Shown: positions 1 to 7,850 of the stretch, piece by piece
Layout of the letters: every line of letters starts with the position of its first letter
Numbering within the stretch: the first letter of the stretch is position 1
From: an uncultured Aquimarina sp.
GTDB lineage: Bacteria; Bacteroidota; Bacteroidia; Flavobacteriales; Flavobacteriaceae
Length of the DNA: 64,000 bases
Assembly: GCF_947495315.1 (NCBI RefSeq)
Contig: NZ_CANLYD010000003.1
Span: 62,001-126,000, forward strand
Direction of reading: 5' to 3'
The notes under the pieces: model-generated
Told to the model about the DNA's origin: nothing
Databases searched by the model: none
Seen by the model: only the letters and a program-made list of their open reading frames with translations
Program-made: the position numbers and the translations under genes

Positions 1-42
1 TCGAGACCTGTCCGCCTCAGTAGGACCGCTTAACTCTCAACC

Positions 43-113
43 CTCATTAACTTCTTTTCTCCTGTCTTCTCATTTCTCACAAACTCACCACTCATTAACT
101 CCTTACTAATTCG
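43..113. repeat. Dispersed direct repeat, copy 1
   Basis: A roughly 70-bp pyrimidine-rich stretch (key words TTTTCTCCTGTCTTCTCATT and CTCATTAACTCCTTACTA) recurs in the same orientation at 8244-8312 with few differences. The two copies lie on either side of the cassette array. No coding sense is visible. It looks like one of the dispersed non-coding repeats common in flavobacterial intergenic regions; its origin is not clear from the sequence. Confidence 0.7.
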
Positions 114-128
114 TACTAATACGTCACA

Positions 129-160
129 TCGAGTGTCCGCCTCTGGCGGATGTATCGAGA
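129..160. repeat. REP-like palindrome (TCCGCC/GGCGGA), copy 1
   Basis: Inverted repeat with arms TCCGCC and GGCGGA, bounded by TCGA on both sides. The reverse complement of the element at 8072-8107 matches it almost base for base, so the two copies are inverted relative to one another on either side of the cassette array. Confidence 0.7.
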
Positions 161-225
161 TGTTATCTGAGTACAAAAGTTGATAATTAGTTGAAGGTTT
201 GCCAAAATAAGGTCGTGTGTTTTTT

Positions 226-386
226 TCTCAAATTCGAGTCATGAATACTCAACATTGAGTGTTTTTTACTCAATTTTGAATGTTTTTTACTCAAATTCGA
301 GTCATTTATATTCAAATTTGAATGTTTTATACTCAAGCTTGAGTCTTTTATACTCAATGTCGAGTGTTTTTTACTCAACTTCAAGT
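226..386. repeat. Eight 21-bp units, each a 14-bp palindrome
   Basis: Eight units start exactly every 21 bases from 226 to 373. Each has an imperfect palindrome of the form ACTCAAnnTTGAGT followed by a 7-base A/T-rich spacer, usually GTTTTTT. The sixth (ACTCAAGCTTGAGT) and the fifth (ATTCAAATTTGAAT) are perfect palindromes. The minus strand is open here and would give heptapeptides such as LSKKHST and LSIKDSS, but the palindromic design fits a DNA-level function better. It lies downstream of the gene at 467-919, beyond that gene's terminator. Confidence 0.8.
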
Positions 387-404
387 ATCGGATATTCATA
401 AAAA

Positions 405-438
405 AACCAGAAAGACTCAAGGACGAATCTTTCTGGTT
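405..438 (-). terminator. Rho-independent terminator of the 467-919 gene
   Basis: Read on the minus strand, an 11-bp perfect stem (AACCAGAAAGA with TCTTTCTGGTT) closes a short loop and is followed directly by a run of T residues. It sits about 30 bases after the stop codon of the minus-strand gene. Confidence 0.85.
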
Positions 439-466
439 ATGTTACCGGATTTTTTTGATCGAAAAA

Positions 467-919
467 TTATTTTTTAGAAAACCGCTTTTTTAAGTCCTCA
501 TAAACCGGTTTGGCGCTAGGCACTCCTTTTTTGTTGGCTTCATTTACCTGCCCGTAGTACAATAATGCAGCTTGTAAGGCTTCACTACCGGCTAATAGTC
601 GCGTGTCATCTACATCAGAAAACAATTGTTCCAGCACATTAGCAATAGGTGTTAATTGGGATACTACGGTTTCATCTTTTAAGAATTCGTCTTTATCCAT
701 ATAGCCCGGCATAAACTCCGGATTGGTTTCTGTATATCCTTTTACCTTTTGTACGGTAGGTAAGGATTTATCTCCCATTTTAAAAAGCCCTGATCGTTCG
801 TTTGCTGTTAACGCCTGTAAAAAAGGGGCTAAAGCGGTTTTACATTCTTGTAGTTTAGTGGCTACTTCATCAATAGTTTCTTGTGGAATGACTACACTAA
901 TTTGGTTCTCTTGTGCCAT
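467..919 (-). CDS. Conserved hypothetical protein, 150 aa
   Basis: Soluble, mostly helical protein with no signal peptide or membrane segment; I do not recognise a named domain. It starts MAQENQISVV, has an alanine-rich middle (EALQAALLYYGQVNEANKKG) and a basic end (KKRFSKK). It has its own terminator at 405-438 and is separated from the cassette array by about 60 bases, so I read it as backbone rather than cassette cargo. An alternative is that it was once the last cassette and lost its attC. The ATG at 919 is the only reasonable start. Confidence 0.8.
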   Translation of the reverse strand: MAQENQISVVIPQETIDEVATKLQECKTALAPFLQALTANERSGLFKMGDKSLPTVQKVKGYTETNPEFMPGYMDKDEFLKDETVVSQLTPIANVLEQLFSDVDDTRLLAGSEALQAALLYYGQVNEANKKGVPSAKPVYEDLKKRFSKK

Positions 920-977
920 ACGTTCATTTTTTTTATAATTAGTATTCTTATTATGTGCTCGCTTTTGTAGCGAGTCA

Positions 978-1199
978 CTATACCATTGTGTATGGAACTA
1001 TAGAATTGTTACCAGTGTTTTTGGAGTTTTTTTAGAAAGTTGGATTTTTAGAGTATTAGATCTTTGGAAAGTTGATGGTTTGACTTTGACTAAATAAAGC
1101 TGGGTTGTAAGGGATTTGTGTGTGTGGTAGTTGATTTCTACTCACAAACCTTTCGGTTTAGCACTTATTAGCTATGTTTTATACACCGTGTTAGTAGCA
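978..1199 (-). repeat. attC-like site A (terminal, degenerate)
   Basis: Closes cassette 1. Its inverse core at 1190-1199 is a perfect ten-base complement of that cassette's entry core at 1679-1688. An imperfect inverted repeat (988-1003 with 1171-1186) forms the stem. The distal core near 978-985 no longer has a clean GTT, consistent with decay at the array end. Confidence 0.65.
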
Positions 1200-1208
1200 G
1201 GCTTACTT

Positions 1209-1673
1209 TCATTTGTCCAAGTTCTTAGATTTTTCAAGGAAAATTAACTCCAGTTTTTCATTTATCCGTTGTTTACGAAATTCGGTATATCCAAGTCTAT
1301 TATATAAAGATAAGTTCCTTACACTCTTGTGTCCAGTGAATAATTCGAAGCGATTTGCATTGTCAAACTCATTTTCAATCTGATTCATCAATTGTTTGCC
1401 TAACCCTTTATTTCGAAAATCCTTGTCTACAATCAGTCTGCCAATTTTACAAGTGTTAGATTCCAAAAAAGCTCTAACTGAACCTATTATTTTTCCATCA
1501 AATTCAACTTTTAAGATTTTTTCTTTTTCATAATCAAGTTCAATAGATTCCAAAGTTTGAGTCAGCGGAGGAATTGAAAAATCATCATATAGTTCCGCTT
1601 CTTCTACATAGCAAGATTTTTGCAATTCTAATATTGCTTTGAGGTCTTTTTTTTCGGCTGTAGATATTTTCAT
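1209..1673 (-). CDS. GNAT-family N-acetyltransferase (cassette 1)
   Basis: 154-residue acetyltransferase of the GNAT fold, transferring acetyl from acetyl-CoA to an unidentified amine. The acetyl-CoA loop is clear (IVDKDFRNKGLGKQLMNQIE, R/QxxGxG/A type), followed by the usual ELFTGHKSVRNLSLYNRLGY strand-helix. The frame is open upstream to 1817, but those codons lie in the attC site. I choose ATG 1673 because it begins with a typical GNAT N-terminus (MKISTAEKKDLKAILELQ) 14 bases after the predicted cassette boundary. GNATs are among the commonest integron cassette cargoes. The substrate could be a small molecule, peptide or protein. Confidence 0.85.
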   Translation of the reverse strand: MKISTAEKKDLKAILELQKSCYVEEAELYDDFSIPPLTQTLESIELDYEKEKILKVEFDGKIIGSVRAFLESNTCKIGRLIVDKDFRNKGLGKQLMNQIENEFDNANRFELFTGHKSVRNLSLYNRLGYTEFRKQRINEKLELIFLEKSKNLDK

Positions 1674-1681
1674 TGTTTTGC

Positions 1682-1853
1682 TACTAACGTTATAAGTATG
1701 TGTCTTAGCAGAGCAAAATGTTACCCTAGTTTTGGACAAATCTGCGCATTGGTTGCTAACTTTTTTGGAGCGAGCATTGCGCCATACCAAAAATACAATA
1801 ACGATTCGATTGATCACGTAGTAGCTATGACATCATATATGTTGTTGTAGATA
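1682..1853 (-). repeat. attC-like site B
   Basis: Inverse core at 1844-1853 and core at 1679-1688 with predicted cut between 1688 and 1687. The arms (TATATGATGTCATAGC with GCTAAGACACATACTTATA, minus strand) pair imperfectly. The interior is closely related to site G (6976-7151), including a shared GCGCATTGGTTGCTAAC word. Confidence 0.85.
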
Positions 1854-1857
1854 GTTT

Positions 1858-2325
1858 TTATATTTCATTCCATATGATCTCATAATTTGAGAATTGCTTT
1901 TCAAACAAGTTCTTTATTCTTTCTAATGAAGATGGATCCCAATTTTCATATTCAATTTCAATTCCGATTAAGTGATCACTTAAGCACCAACTTTTAAAGA
2001 TGATTTTTTGGTCAGAGTTAGTTGAATTTAGGACAATTTTTTCACCATATTCACTTCCATAATTCATTAGATTAACTTTACTCAATACTTTTTGAATATT
2101 GAGCTTAATTGATTTCTCTTTTGAAAGTTGGACGTTTTTTGGGTCAATTTTTATTGGTTCTCGAATTTCAAAGTTTAAATCTCCAACGATGTTTTGTATT
2201 TCAAAGTAATATTCTTTTGACCAAGTATAATTTCTATCATAAGTCATAAACTTATAAAATAGAATAAGTCCCAAAATCATTATAGTTGGGAAAAGAATTA
2301 ATTTGTTTTTTATTAGTCTATTCAA
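1858..2325 (-). CDS. Small single-span membrane protein, unknown (cassette 2)
   Basis: About 155 residues with one N-terminal membrane segment (LILFPTIMILGLILFYKFM) and a soluble remainder rich in Asn, Glu and Lys; no recognised family. The open frame extends to an ATG at 2382, but residues 1-12 of that version lie in attC site C, upstream of the cassette boundary (2348/2349), so that start is unlikely. The TTG at 2325 lies 23 bases inside the cassette, like the starts of its neighbours (14-39 bases), and gives the expected N-in/TM topology. The start is inference; the reading frame is secure. Confidence 0.65.
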   Translation of the reverse strand: MNRLIKNKLILFPTIMILGLILFYKFMTYDRNYTWSKEYYFEIQNIVGDLNFEIREPIKIDPKNVQLSKEKSIKLNIQKVLSKVNLMNYGSEYGEKIVLNSTNSDQKIIFKSWCLSDHLIGIEIEYENWDPSSLERIKNLFEKQFSNYEIIWNEI

Positions 2326-2340
2326 AATATCGACCGAATT

Positions 2341-2476
2341 ATCTACAATGTCTTGTGTATGGTTAGTTGCGTGTTTCAGCAACTAATTTAGTAAACAAAA
2401 ACGAACGCGAGAAAATTCCGAAGGAATTTTCCAAATAAGCAACGACCAAAGCAATTAATTATACACGTTGTACACA
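2341..2476 (-). repeat. attC-like site C
   Basis: Inverse core 2467-2476 pairs perfectly with the entry core of cassette 3 (3324-3333). The exit core has ATTGTAG instead of GTTGTAG (cut 2349/2348). The stem arms include GTGTATAATTAATTGC with GCAACTAACCATACAC (minus strand). It resembles site D. Confidence 0.85.
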
Positions 2477-2477
2477 G

Positions 2478-3233
2478 TTATTTTATAGCTTTAATTAGAT
2501 TATCTTTAGCTAGCTTCAAAATTTCATGTAAGTCTTTTAAAGTTATTTCTTTAGCATTATTAAAGTCAACTAAAACGTGGTCATATTTTTTAGGATACTT
2601 TTCTTGTATAGCATCTCGAATAAATTTCACAGCAGGTCTTAAGTGGCGATATTCTCCATCAATTTCGATTGAGGATTTATATATTGCGCAGAATAGGCTA
2701 TTAATGTTTGAAGCATTACATATTCGATTGTCGTTTTTATTCCAAACATCATTAGAGTCAAGTAGTTTGATAGTGTTCTCAATTATCTTAACTTCAATTT
2801 GACTTGGTTTAAACCAGTTACCTTGTAATTGGGCATCTTGAAAGTTAAATTCTTTTATAACAATTGGAAGTATTTTAGTCCCATCCTCAAAATTTCCTGC
2901 GTAATATCCATCTGTATATTGAATAAGTGTTGCAATTCTATTAGGTTTATTTGGCCATGAAATTTCAACAAATCGTTGAATAGTATCATTTTTAATTACA
3001 GTAAGTTCCATTGCAGGTTTTCCATAAGGTGCAAGAATTATACTAGTCAAGGCTCTGCCATTTTTAATTATGTTATACCTTCCTTGATGTACTTTCCCAT
3101 TGTCGTCTGTATAAGTTCCAAACCAAAGTTCTTCTTTCTGCGCAAAAACATTACTTGATAAAAAAATTAAGAACAGTAAAAGAAATAGATTTAAGAAAGA
3201 AGGCGATTTGATTTTTTTGATTGAAGAATTCAT
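2478..3233 (-). CDS. Secreted hypothetical protein, 251 aa (cassette 3)
   Basis: Clear Sec signal peptide (hydrophobic LNLFLLLFLIFLSSNVFA, then Q). The mature part starts with a TYTDDNGKVHQGRYNI strand pattern resembling short beta-hairpin repeats. The C-terminal half is more helical (ALAKD/LKLAKDNLIKAIK type). I recognise no family. It has two Cys (CNASNINSLFC spacing). Its ATG at 3233 lies 99 bases inside the cassette, the longest leader in the array, leaving room for a private promoter. Periplasmic or extracellular location is inferred from the signal peptide. Confidence 0.8.
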   Translation of the reverse strand: MNSSIKKIKSPSFLNLFLLLFLIFLSSNVFAQKEELWFGTYTDDNGKVHQGRYNIIKNGRALTSIILAPYGKPAMELTVIKNDTIQRFVEISWPNKPNRIATLIQYTDGYYAGNFEDGTKILPIVIKEFNFQDAQLQGNWFKPSQIEVKIIENTIKLLDSNDVWNKNDNRICNASNINSLFCAIYKSSIEIDGEYRHLRPAVKFIRDAIQEKYPKKYDHVLVDFNNAKEITLKDLHEILKLAKDNLIKAIK

Positions 3234-3324
3234 GTTTTTATATTTAATAGGTTGATTAAATATAAGAGTACTTTTAAACCAAATTGTTACAGTTTAAAAA
3301 GAGTAAGGGATGTTTCTCATAATT

Positions 3325-3459
3325 GTGTACAACGTTGTTGTATATGGTTTGTTGCGTGGTTAAGCACCTAATTTAGCAAATAAAAACCGAATAGAAAATC
3401 CGCGAGTATTTTCGTAAGTAGGCTATAACTAGCAATAAATTATATACGGCTTGTGCATA
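3325..3459 (-). repeat. attC-like site D
   Basis: Core 3324-3333 (cut 3333/3332) and inverse core 3450-3459, which matches the entry core of cassette 4 at nine of ten bases. Stem arms GTATATAATTTATTGC and GCAACAAACCATATAC (minus strand). It is close in sequence and length to site C. Confidence 0.85.
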
Positions 3460-3468
3460 GTAATTTTT

Positions 3469-5157
3469 TTATTTACTATAATTAAACATCAAGCCTAATG
3501 GTGATTTTTTAAGTTGCTCTTTTTCTCTTTCAGTTTGTTTTATGCTTTCAACCGTTTTGGGTAAATCCTTTATTTTTGGTGCATCAATTATCTGATTTAA
3601 AGCTACTGTTGAAAGTCCATATAAAGGAGTTCCTAAACAAGCAGAAGCTATCTCAACTGAACCCATAACTAACCAAGAACCAAAATCTTTTCCTGCTATT
3701 TTCCACTTTTTATTTGTTAATTTTTTTATGTTTTCTTGATGTTGATTAAATGCAAAATTCAAGTTGTTAAATACTTTATGAGATGTACTTGTAAAATCAA
3801 ATTGATTCGCATTTACTAATTCATCAATCCCTTTTAGTAGAATTTCTCTAATTTCATTAATTGCACCATTTTTTCTTAATTCTATAAGACCTTTGGGTGG
3901 AATTTTTCCAATCCATTGTAATTTAGAACTGTCAAGACCATTTAATCCTTTTACAATATGAAGTTTAGAATAATCTTTATCAGGATAAGTTCTTTCGGAA
4001 TCATATTCTAATTTCCATTTGAAATATTCCCAAGAAGTTGGTGCGTCAATTAGTGGAATTCCACCTACTTTGGATGATTTTAATAGTAGTTCGTTACAAA
4101 CACTCATTCTACCAAATCCCATCATTGAAACTAAAATTCCAGGATTATCGGTTCTCATAGCTTTTGCAGAATCACCTTCTATATGATTTTTTATTTGTAG
4201 CTCTAAAGAATCTTTAAACTCTGTATCAAATAATACACGATTTCGGTCTTTTATTTCATTAGTGACTTTTTCTATAGTATCTAGGCTTTTTCCAAAATCT
4301 AGAAGTTCATCTATACTTTCAAATTTTCTATCGAAAACTTTTCCAGCGTGATAAAGTGCGTCTTTTTCTCCTAGTTTCGATACTTTCTCATATGCAAATT
4401 CATCCATCATTTCTTTGTCTGGAAGTATTGCTATTATTGGTTTATCAAGTTCTGTTAATGCAAGTTCTTTATATTGTAAGATGTTTAAAGCGTGTTTTAG
4501 TAAATAATATACTCTTTGCTTTTTATCCAAAACATCAAACATATGTCTTGACCGTATAAATGGGCAAGGAAGTATTATTGTATCTGTATAAATTCCACAT
4601 TTGGAAGCTATGTTTTCTTCATTAGATGGAAATAAATCTCCACCAAATACTGCTTTAATTGAATCATAATCATCTTCAAGGTGCAAATAGCCTGATTCTG
4701 CAACCAATTCCCAAAATTCCTCAAGGTCTTTTAAAATAGGACTTATAACTTCATCTAAATGGTCTATTGATTGTTCTCCGTATGCAATAACATTTGCCAC
4801 TTGATGTGGTGAAACATTATTTTCTAGCATTATCTTATAGAAATGATTAAAGTTGCCTTCAATTCTATTGAAATACCCTTCTTGAATTTGTTGAAGGGAA
4901 ATGGCACTTTTCATTTTGTCTCTATGGTCAACTTGCTCTATAACCAAAGCGAGTGACCTAATTCTACCATCTACAGTTTCTAATATTGGTTCTCCTATTG
5001 AGTCAAAGCGGATTTTTCGAAAACTTTCCTCAAAATTTACTGCATCTTCTTTATTTACGATATTTATTTTTTTATCGCCTTTTTCAAGATATTCTTTTAA
5101 AATTAGAACTCTAGCTTTTACTCTTTTTTCGTATTCTTTTTCTTCTTCAGATTTCAT
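3469..5157 (-). CDS. Large soluble protein of unknown function, 562 aa (cassette 4)
   Basis: The largest cargo of the array. The N-terminus is charged (MKSEEEKEYEKRVKARV) with no signal peptide; the body is helical. Near the C-terminus is one weakly hydrophobic Gly/Ala-rich stretch (GSWLVMGSVEIASACLGTPL), then a charged helix. A Cys-containing segment CPFIRSRHMFDVLDKKQRVYY lies around residue 198. I do not recognise any domain. Cassette-borne genes of this size with no homology are often defence or stress functions, but nothing in the sequence proves that here. ATG 5157 lies 39 bases after the cassette boundary and is the natural start. Confidence 0.8.
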   Translation of the reverse strand: MKSEEEKEYEKRVKARVLILKEYLEKGDKKINIVNKEDAVNFEESFRKIRFDSIGEPILETVDGRIRSLALVIEQVDHRDKMKSAISLQQIQEGYFNRIEGNFNHFYKIMLENNVSPHQVANVIAYGEQSIDHLDEVISPILKDLEEFWELVAESGYLHLEDDYDSIKAVFGGDLFPSNEENIASKCGIYTDTIILPCPFIRSRHMFDVLDKKQRVYYLLKHALNILQYKELALTELDKPIIAILPDKEMMDEFAYEKVSKLGEKDALYHAGKVFDRKFESIDELLDFGKSLDTIEKVTNEIKDRNRVLFDTEFKDSLELQIKNHIEGDSAKAMRTDNPGILVSMMGFGRMSVCNELLLKSSKVGGIPLIDAPTSWEYFKWKLEYDSERTYPDKDYSKLHIVKGLNGLDSSKLQWIGKIPPKGLIELRKNGAINEIREILLKGIDELVNANQFDFTSTSHKVFNNLNFAFNQHQENIKKLTNKKWKIAGKDFGSWLVMGSVEIASACLGTPLYGLSTVALNQIIDAPKIKDLPKTVESIKQTEREKEQLKKSPLGLMFNYSK

Positions 5158-5196
5158 TAATTAGCTAGATTTCGATTGAGTGGTTATTATGCACAA

Positions 5197-5238
5197 CGTT
5201 AAATCTGCAAGCGAGCGAAGCGAAGATTGCAGATTTAA
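5197..5238 (-). repeat. 42-bp gene-less mini-cassette (hairpin)
   Basis: Bounded by two G|TT cores (5239/5238 and 5197/5196). The whole unit is a perfect 14-bp hairpin (CGTTAAATCTGCAA at 5197-5210 with TTGCAGATTTAACG at 5227-5240) around a 16-base purine-rich loop. By the same rule as the real cassettes its entry core complements its own inverse core, but there is no room for a gene or for normal inner attC arms. Confidence 0.65.
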
Positions 5239-5429
5239 CGTCTCGTATAAGAAACGTAGGGCAGGTGATAAGCGATACGTTTCGGATTGGTACTAAGCCA
5301 AATATAATATTTTGCTTTTATCTTTTTTGTTGAAAATGCCAAATTTTATAGTTGGCGACTTTGCAAATAGACAAAGACCTTTTGATTAACCTCAAAAGCT
5401 CTATGTTTTCTTATACATTGTTGGCAACC
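5231..5429 (-). repeat. attC-like site E
   Basis: Inverse core 5420-5429 is a perfect ten-base complement of cassette 5's entry core (6251-6260). The exit core is GTTAAAT, the only one in the array that fits the textbook GTTRRRY exactly. Arms 5244-5260 and 5400-5418 pair (GTATAAGAAA with TTTCTTATAC). The site overlaps the end of the 5411-6229 gene. Confidence 0.8.
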
Positions 5430-6229
5430 GTACTTATTAATTCAACATATTTATATTCTACAAGACAATAGTCTCGATTGTAATTCTTACTATATTTTAT
5501 GTCCGATGTCGGAATTAAAGTTTCAAAAACTAATTTGTCTTTTGTGTTTAAATAACTCCAGCTATTGAGATTCCCTGAGTATGCCATTCCTCCATTTGGC
5601 AATCCAAGACAATGTGTTTTTTCAACAATCAAGCTTTGATATCTACTCAATTCAATATTATACTTTTCGAAAGGTAATTCCATTGAAATTAATCTTATTC
5701 CCTTTGTCTGTAGATTAAGTTCTTCTATCTTTCCATTAGTTAGAAATCTCCATATTATATCATTGTTGATGAAAAAAGCGTCATTTAGATATTCTTTTTC
5801 AGAATTAGAATGATATATTTCTTTCATTTCTATTAAATCAATTACTTTAAATTCAGTTGAGCCATTGATTATCATTTTGGAAGAATCACTATTATAAATA
5901 TTACCATTAAACCAACTTACAGAACTTTCGATTTTCTTTTCAGAGTCAAGATTGATTAATTCAGAACCACCTTTAATTGGAATATAAATGAATTTTTTAT
6001 TTGGTGAAATAGGATTATAATACTTATCAGGTAGTTGCATTTCTCCTGACATCAATAATTTATTTTCTTTGAAGAATTTTACGTCAAAATAAATGTAATT
6101 TGACATTCCGATTTCGGCTAGATCAGCCAGTCGTAATTTATATTTGAAATTATTATATTCAAATTCAGTTTCTTCATTATCGCAATTATATATTTTGAAA
6201 TCTTCTTTATTTACTTTTACTAATTGCAT
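5411..6229 (-). CDS. Hypothetical protein, 272 aa (cassette 5)
   Basis: Soluble protein without signal peptide; beta-rich, with repeated strand-turn units (YIPIKGGSELINLDSEKKIESS, MIINGSTEFKVIDL, IIWRFLTNGKIEEL) that suggest a small beta-propeller. No family recognised. The frame is open upstream to 6283, but that start lies inside attC site F. ATG 6229 (MQLVKVNKEDFKIYN) is 30 bases after the boundary. The last five residues (VANNV) and the stop codon are supplied by the attC inverse core, so insertion as a cassette fixed its C-terminus. Confidence 0.8.
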   Translation of the reverse strand: MQLVKVNKEDFKIYNCDNEETEFEYNNFKYKLRLADLAEIGMSNYIYFDVKFFKENKLLMSGEMQLPDKYYNPISPNKKFIYIPIKGGSELINLDSEKKIESSVSWFNGNIYNSDSSKMIINGSTEFKVIDLIEMKEIYHSNSEKEYLNDAFFINNDIIWRFLTNGKIEELNLQTKGIRLISMELPFEKYNIELSRYQSLIVEKTHCLGLPNGGMAYSGNLNSWSYLNTKDKLVFETLIPTSDIKYSKNYNRDYCLVEYKYVELISTVANNV

Positions 6230-6250
6230 TTTATAAGTATTTCTCTGTAT

Positions 6251-6428
6251 GGTTGCCAACGACAAATATATGAATCGGAGCAAGGCAAGTATGCCTGAAC
6301 CAATCGATCTATCTGCGCATTTTTATTTCTTGTTTAATTTATAAAAATCTGGCGCCACTGCAAAAAGGAAATGACCTTTTGATCTAGCACTAAACTTTGC
6401 TCTGATTTCATATATAATGTTGTGAACA
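6251..6428 (-). repeat. attC-like site F
   Basis: Core 6251-6260 (cut 6260/6259) and inverse core 6419-6428, a perfect ten-base complement of cassette 6's entry core (6975-6984). The arms AACGACAAATATATGAATCG and CTGATTTCATATATAATGTT (plus strand) form a long imperfect stem. Confidence 0.85.
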
Positions 6429-6431
6429 GTT

Positions 6432-6962
6432 TTATTCCAGAGCTCCAATTATTTTTTCAATTTTTCCATTAGAAGATAAGGATTTCATTTCTTTGATATT
6501 TCCATTTTCATCATATTTAAACTCAAATGATTCTTTCTCAGCAATGGTGTTTTTCAATTCGACTACTTGACCTTTTAGGTTGTATGTTACTTTGTAATTG
6601 TAGGGCATACTTGAACAAGATATACAACCTGAGTATGAATATTCAGTTATGCGCGATAAAGTGTCATAAGTGTAGCTATTTGTCCAATTTTCGGTGTAAT
6701 CCTTTTTACCGTTTTCGTTATTCCAGATAACAATAGTTTCATTGCTATATTTTTTGTTCACAAATTCCATAGGTATGTAATAAGGGATGTAAAAGTGCTC
6801 ACGCATAAATTTTATGTCCATTTTTTCCGTTCCCAATTCAACACTTTTAATTTGCTTTCTGTATTCAATTCCAGATATATCAGTCCTGATTTCGAATTCC
6901 CTTGTATTGGTTTGTCCGAAAACGATACTTGTAATAAAAACGAAAATGAATAATACTTTCAT
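6432..6962 (-). CDS. Secreted YD-repeat-like protein, 176 aa (cassette 6)
   Basis: Signal peptide (MKVLFIFVFITSIVFG then Q), then a mature region with YD/RHS-like beta-hairpin motifs: SYTYDTLSRITEYSYSG and FEFKYDENGNIKEMKS, separated by a strand ending LKGQVVELKN. Such short repeats occur in RHS/toxin shells and in small stand-alone secreted proteins; this one is far too short to be an RHS toxin. A CxxC (CISC) lies mid-protein. Function unknown. ATG 6962 is 21 bases inside the cassette. Confidence 0.8.
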   Translation of the reverse strand: MKVLFIFVFITSIVFGQTNTREFEIRTDISGIEYRKQIKSVELGTEKMDIKFMREHFYIPYYIPMEFVNKKYSNETIVIWNNENGKKDYTENWTNSYTYDTLSRITEYSYSGCISCSSMPYNYKVTYNLKGQVVELKNTIAEKESFEFKYDENGNIKEMKSLSSNGKIEKIIGALE

Positions 6963-6975
6963 AGGTTTATAAATT

Positions 6976-7151
6976 GTTCACAACGTTTAATATATGTGTC
7001 GTAGCAGAGCAAAATGTTACCCTATTTTCGACAAAAACTGCGCATTGGTTGCTAACTTTTATTTTCTGCAAGCATTGCGCCTTCATAAATATACAATAAC
7101 CTTTCGATTGGTCACTTAGCTGCTATGATCACATATATGTTGTTGTAGCCA
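6976..7151 (-). repeat. attC-like site G
   Basis: Core 6975-6984 (cut 6984/6983) and inverse core 7142-7151, a perfect ten-base complement of cassette 7's entry core (7851-7860). The stem arms ACATATATGTGATCATAGCAGC and the matching distal arm share the AGCAGAGC/GCTGCTAT words with site B. Confidence 0.85.
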
Positions 7152-7152
7152 G

Positions 7153-7827
7153 TTATTTTTTTCTTTGCCACCATTTTCGAGTCTGAGTTTCCTCAATCTT
7201 AATAGGTTTATCTTCTAATAATTGTCCATCAAAATTGATAAAGTACTCATTGGATTCAAAGTCCATAAGTCTAATTCCATTATCCTCAATTTTCACTTCC
7301 TCTTTCCCGTCCATATTCACCCATATATCACGCGCACTAAATGTCCATTTTATATTTCCATTTAAGTCAATTCTATGAATTCCAATTTCACCTCTTAATA
7401 ATAAGTCATTCTCGAAATCATAGAATTCAAATATTTCTGCAATGTCAGGTCGTATTTTCCAATTTACAGAGAGATTTGTTATATCAATAGAGATTAAGGT
7501 AAATCCAATGCTTAAAATCAGGTTGTCATTTTTTAAAGCTATAGATTGTCCTTCGTTTTCCTTATTAGATTTAGGATATAAAATAAAAGCACCATCGATT
7601 CCTACTAATATGAAACTTTTTTCAACGTTAGTTTCTTTATCCTCAATATTGATTTTTATTAAAGAATTAAATGTTCCACTTTCAGCTACAGGAATAATTT
7701 TAATATCCTTATCAAGCTTAATTTCTTTACTTTTTTCATTTGAGTTTTCATAAAACAAATTTATGTTCCATTTACTATTAGATAAGGAAGCTTGGTGTTC
7801 AAAGAATATGTCGGACGTTTCTTTCAA
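7153..7827 (-). CDS. Hypothetical beta-propeller-like protein, 224 aa (cassette 7)
   Basis: Soluble, beta-rich protein with repeated strand units (ILVGIDGAFILYPK, LILSIGFTLISIDITNLSVNWKI, GEIGIHRIDLNGNIKWTF) that resemble PQQ-type or propeller blades; no catalytic motif. The C-terminus is basic and aromatic (RKWWQRKK). The start is a TTG at 7827, 32 bases after the cassette boundary; no ATG lies upstream before an in-frame stop. This is the first cassette of the array, reading in transcription direction. Family not recognised. Confidence 0.75.
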   Translation of the reverse strand: MKETSDIFFEHQASLSNSKWNINLFYENSNEKSKEIKLDKDIKIIPVAESGTFNSLIKINIEDKETNVEKSFILVGIDGAFILYPKSNKENEGQSIALKNDNLILSIGFTLISIDITNLSVNWKIRPDIAEIFEFYDFENDLLLRGEIGIHRIDLNGNIKWTFSARDIWVNMDGKEEVKIEDNGIRLMDFESNEYFINFDGQLLEDKPIKIEETQTRKWWQRKK

Positions 7828-7850
7828 TATTAAATATAGATTCTAGTAAT

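Noticed and set aside
226..386. Possible CRISPR array
   Set aside because: Repeats are contiguous with 7-base A/T spacers that are not unique; no cas genes.
187..420. Open frame of 77 residues with heptad repeats on the minus strand
   Set aside because: It follows the 21-bp DNA repeat exactly and overlaps the terminator of the neighbouring gene; more likely a by-product of the repeat than a gene.
1674..1817. N-terminal extension of the acetyltransferase
   Set aside because: The extra residues fall in the attC site and do not resemble a GNAT N-terminus.
2326..2382. ATG 2382 as start of the cassette 2 gene
   Set aside because: It lies outside the predicted cassette boundary, in the repeat arm shared with site D.
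5189..5429. Rho-independent terminator at the 5197-5240 hairpin
   Set aside because: No T-run on either strand, and the hairpin ends coincide with cassette cores.
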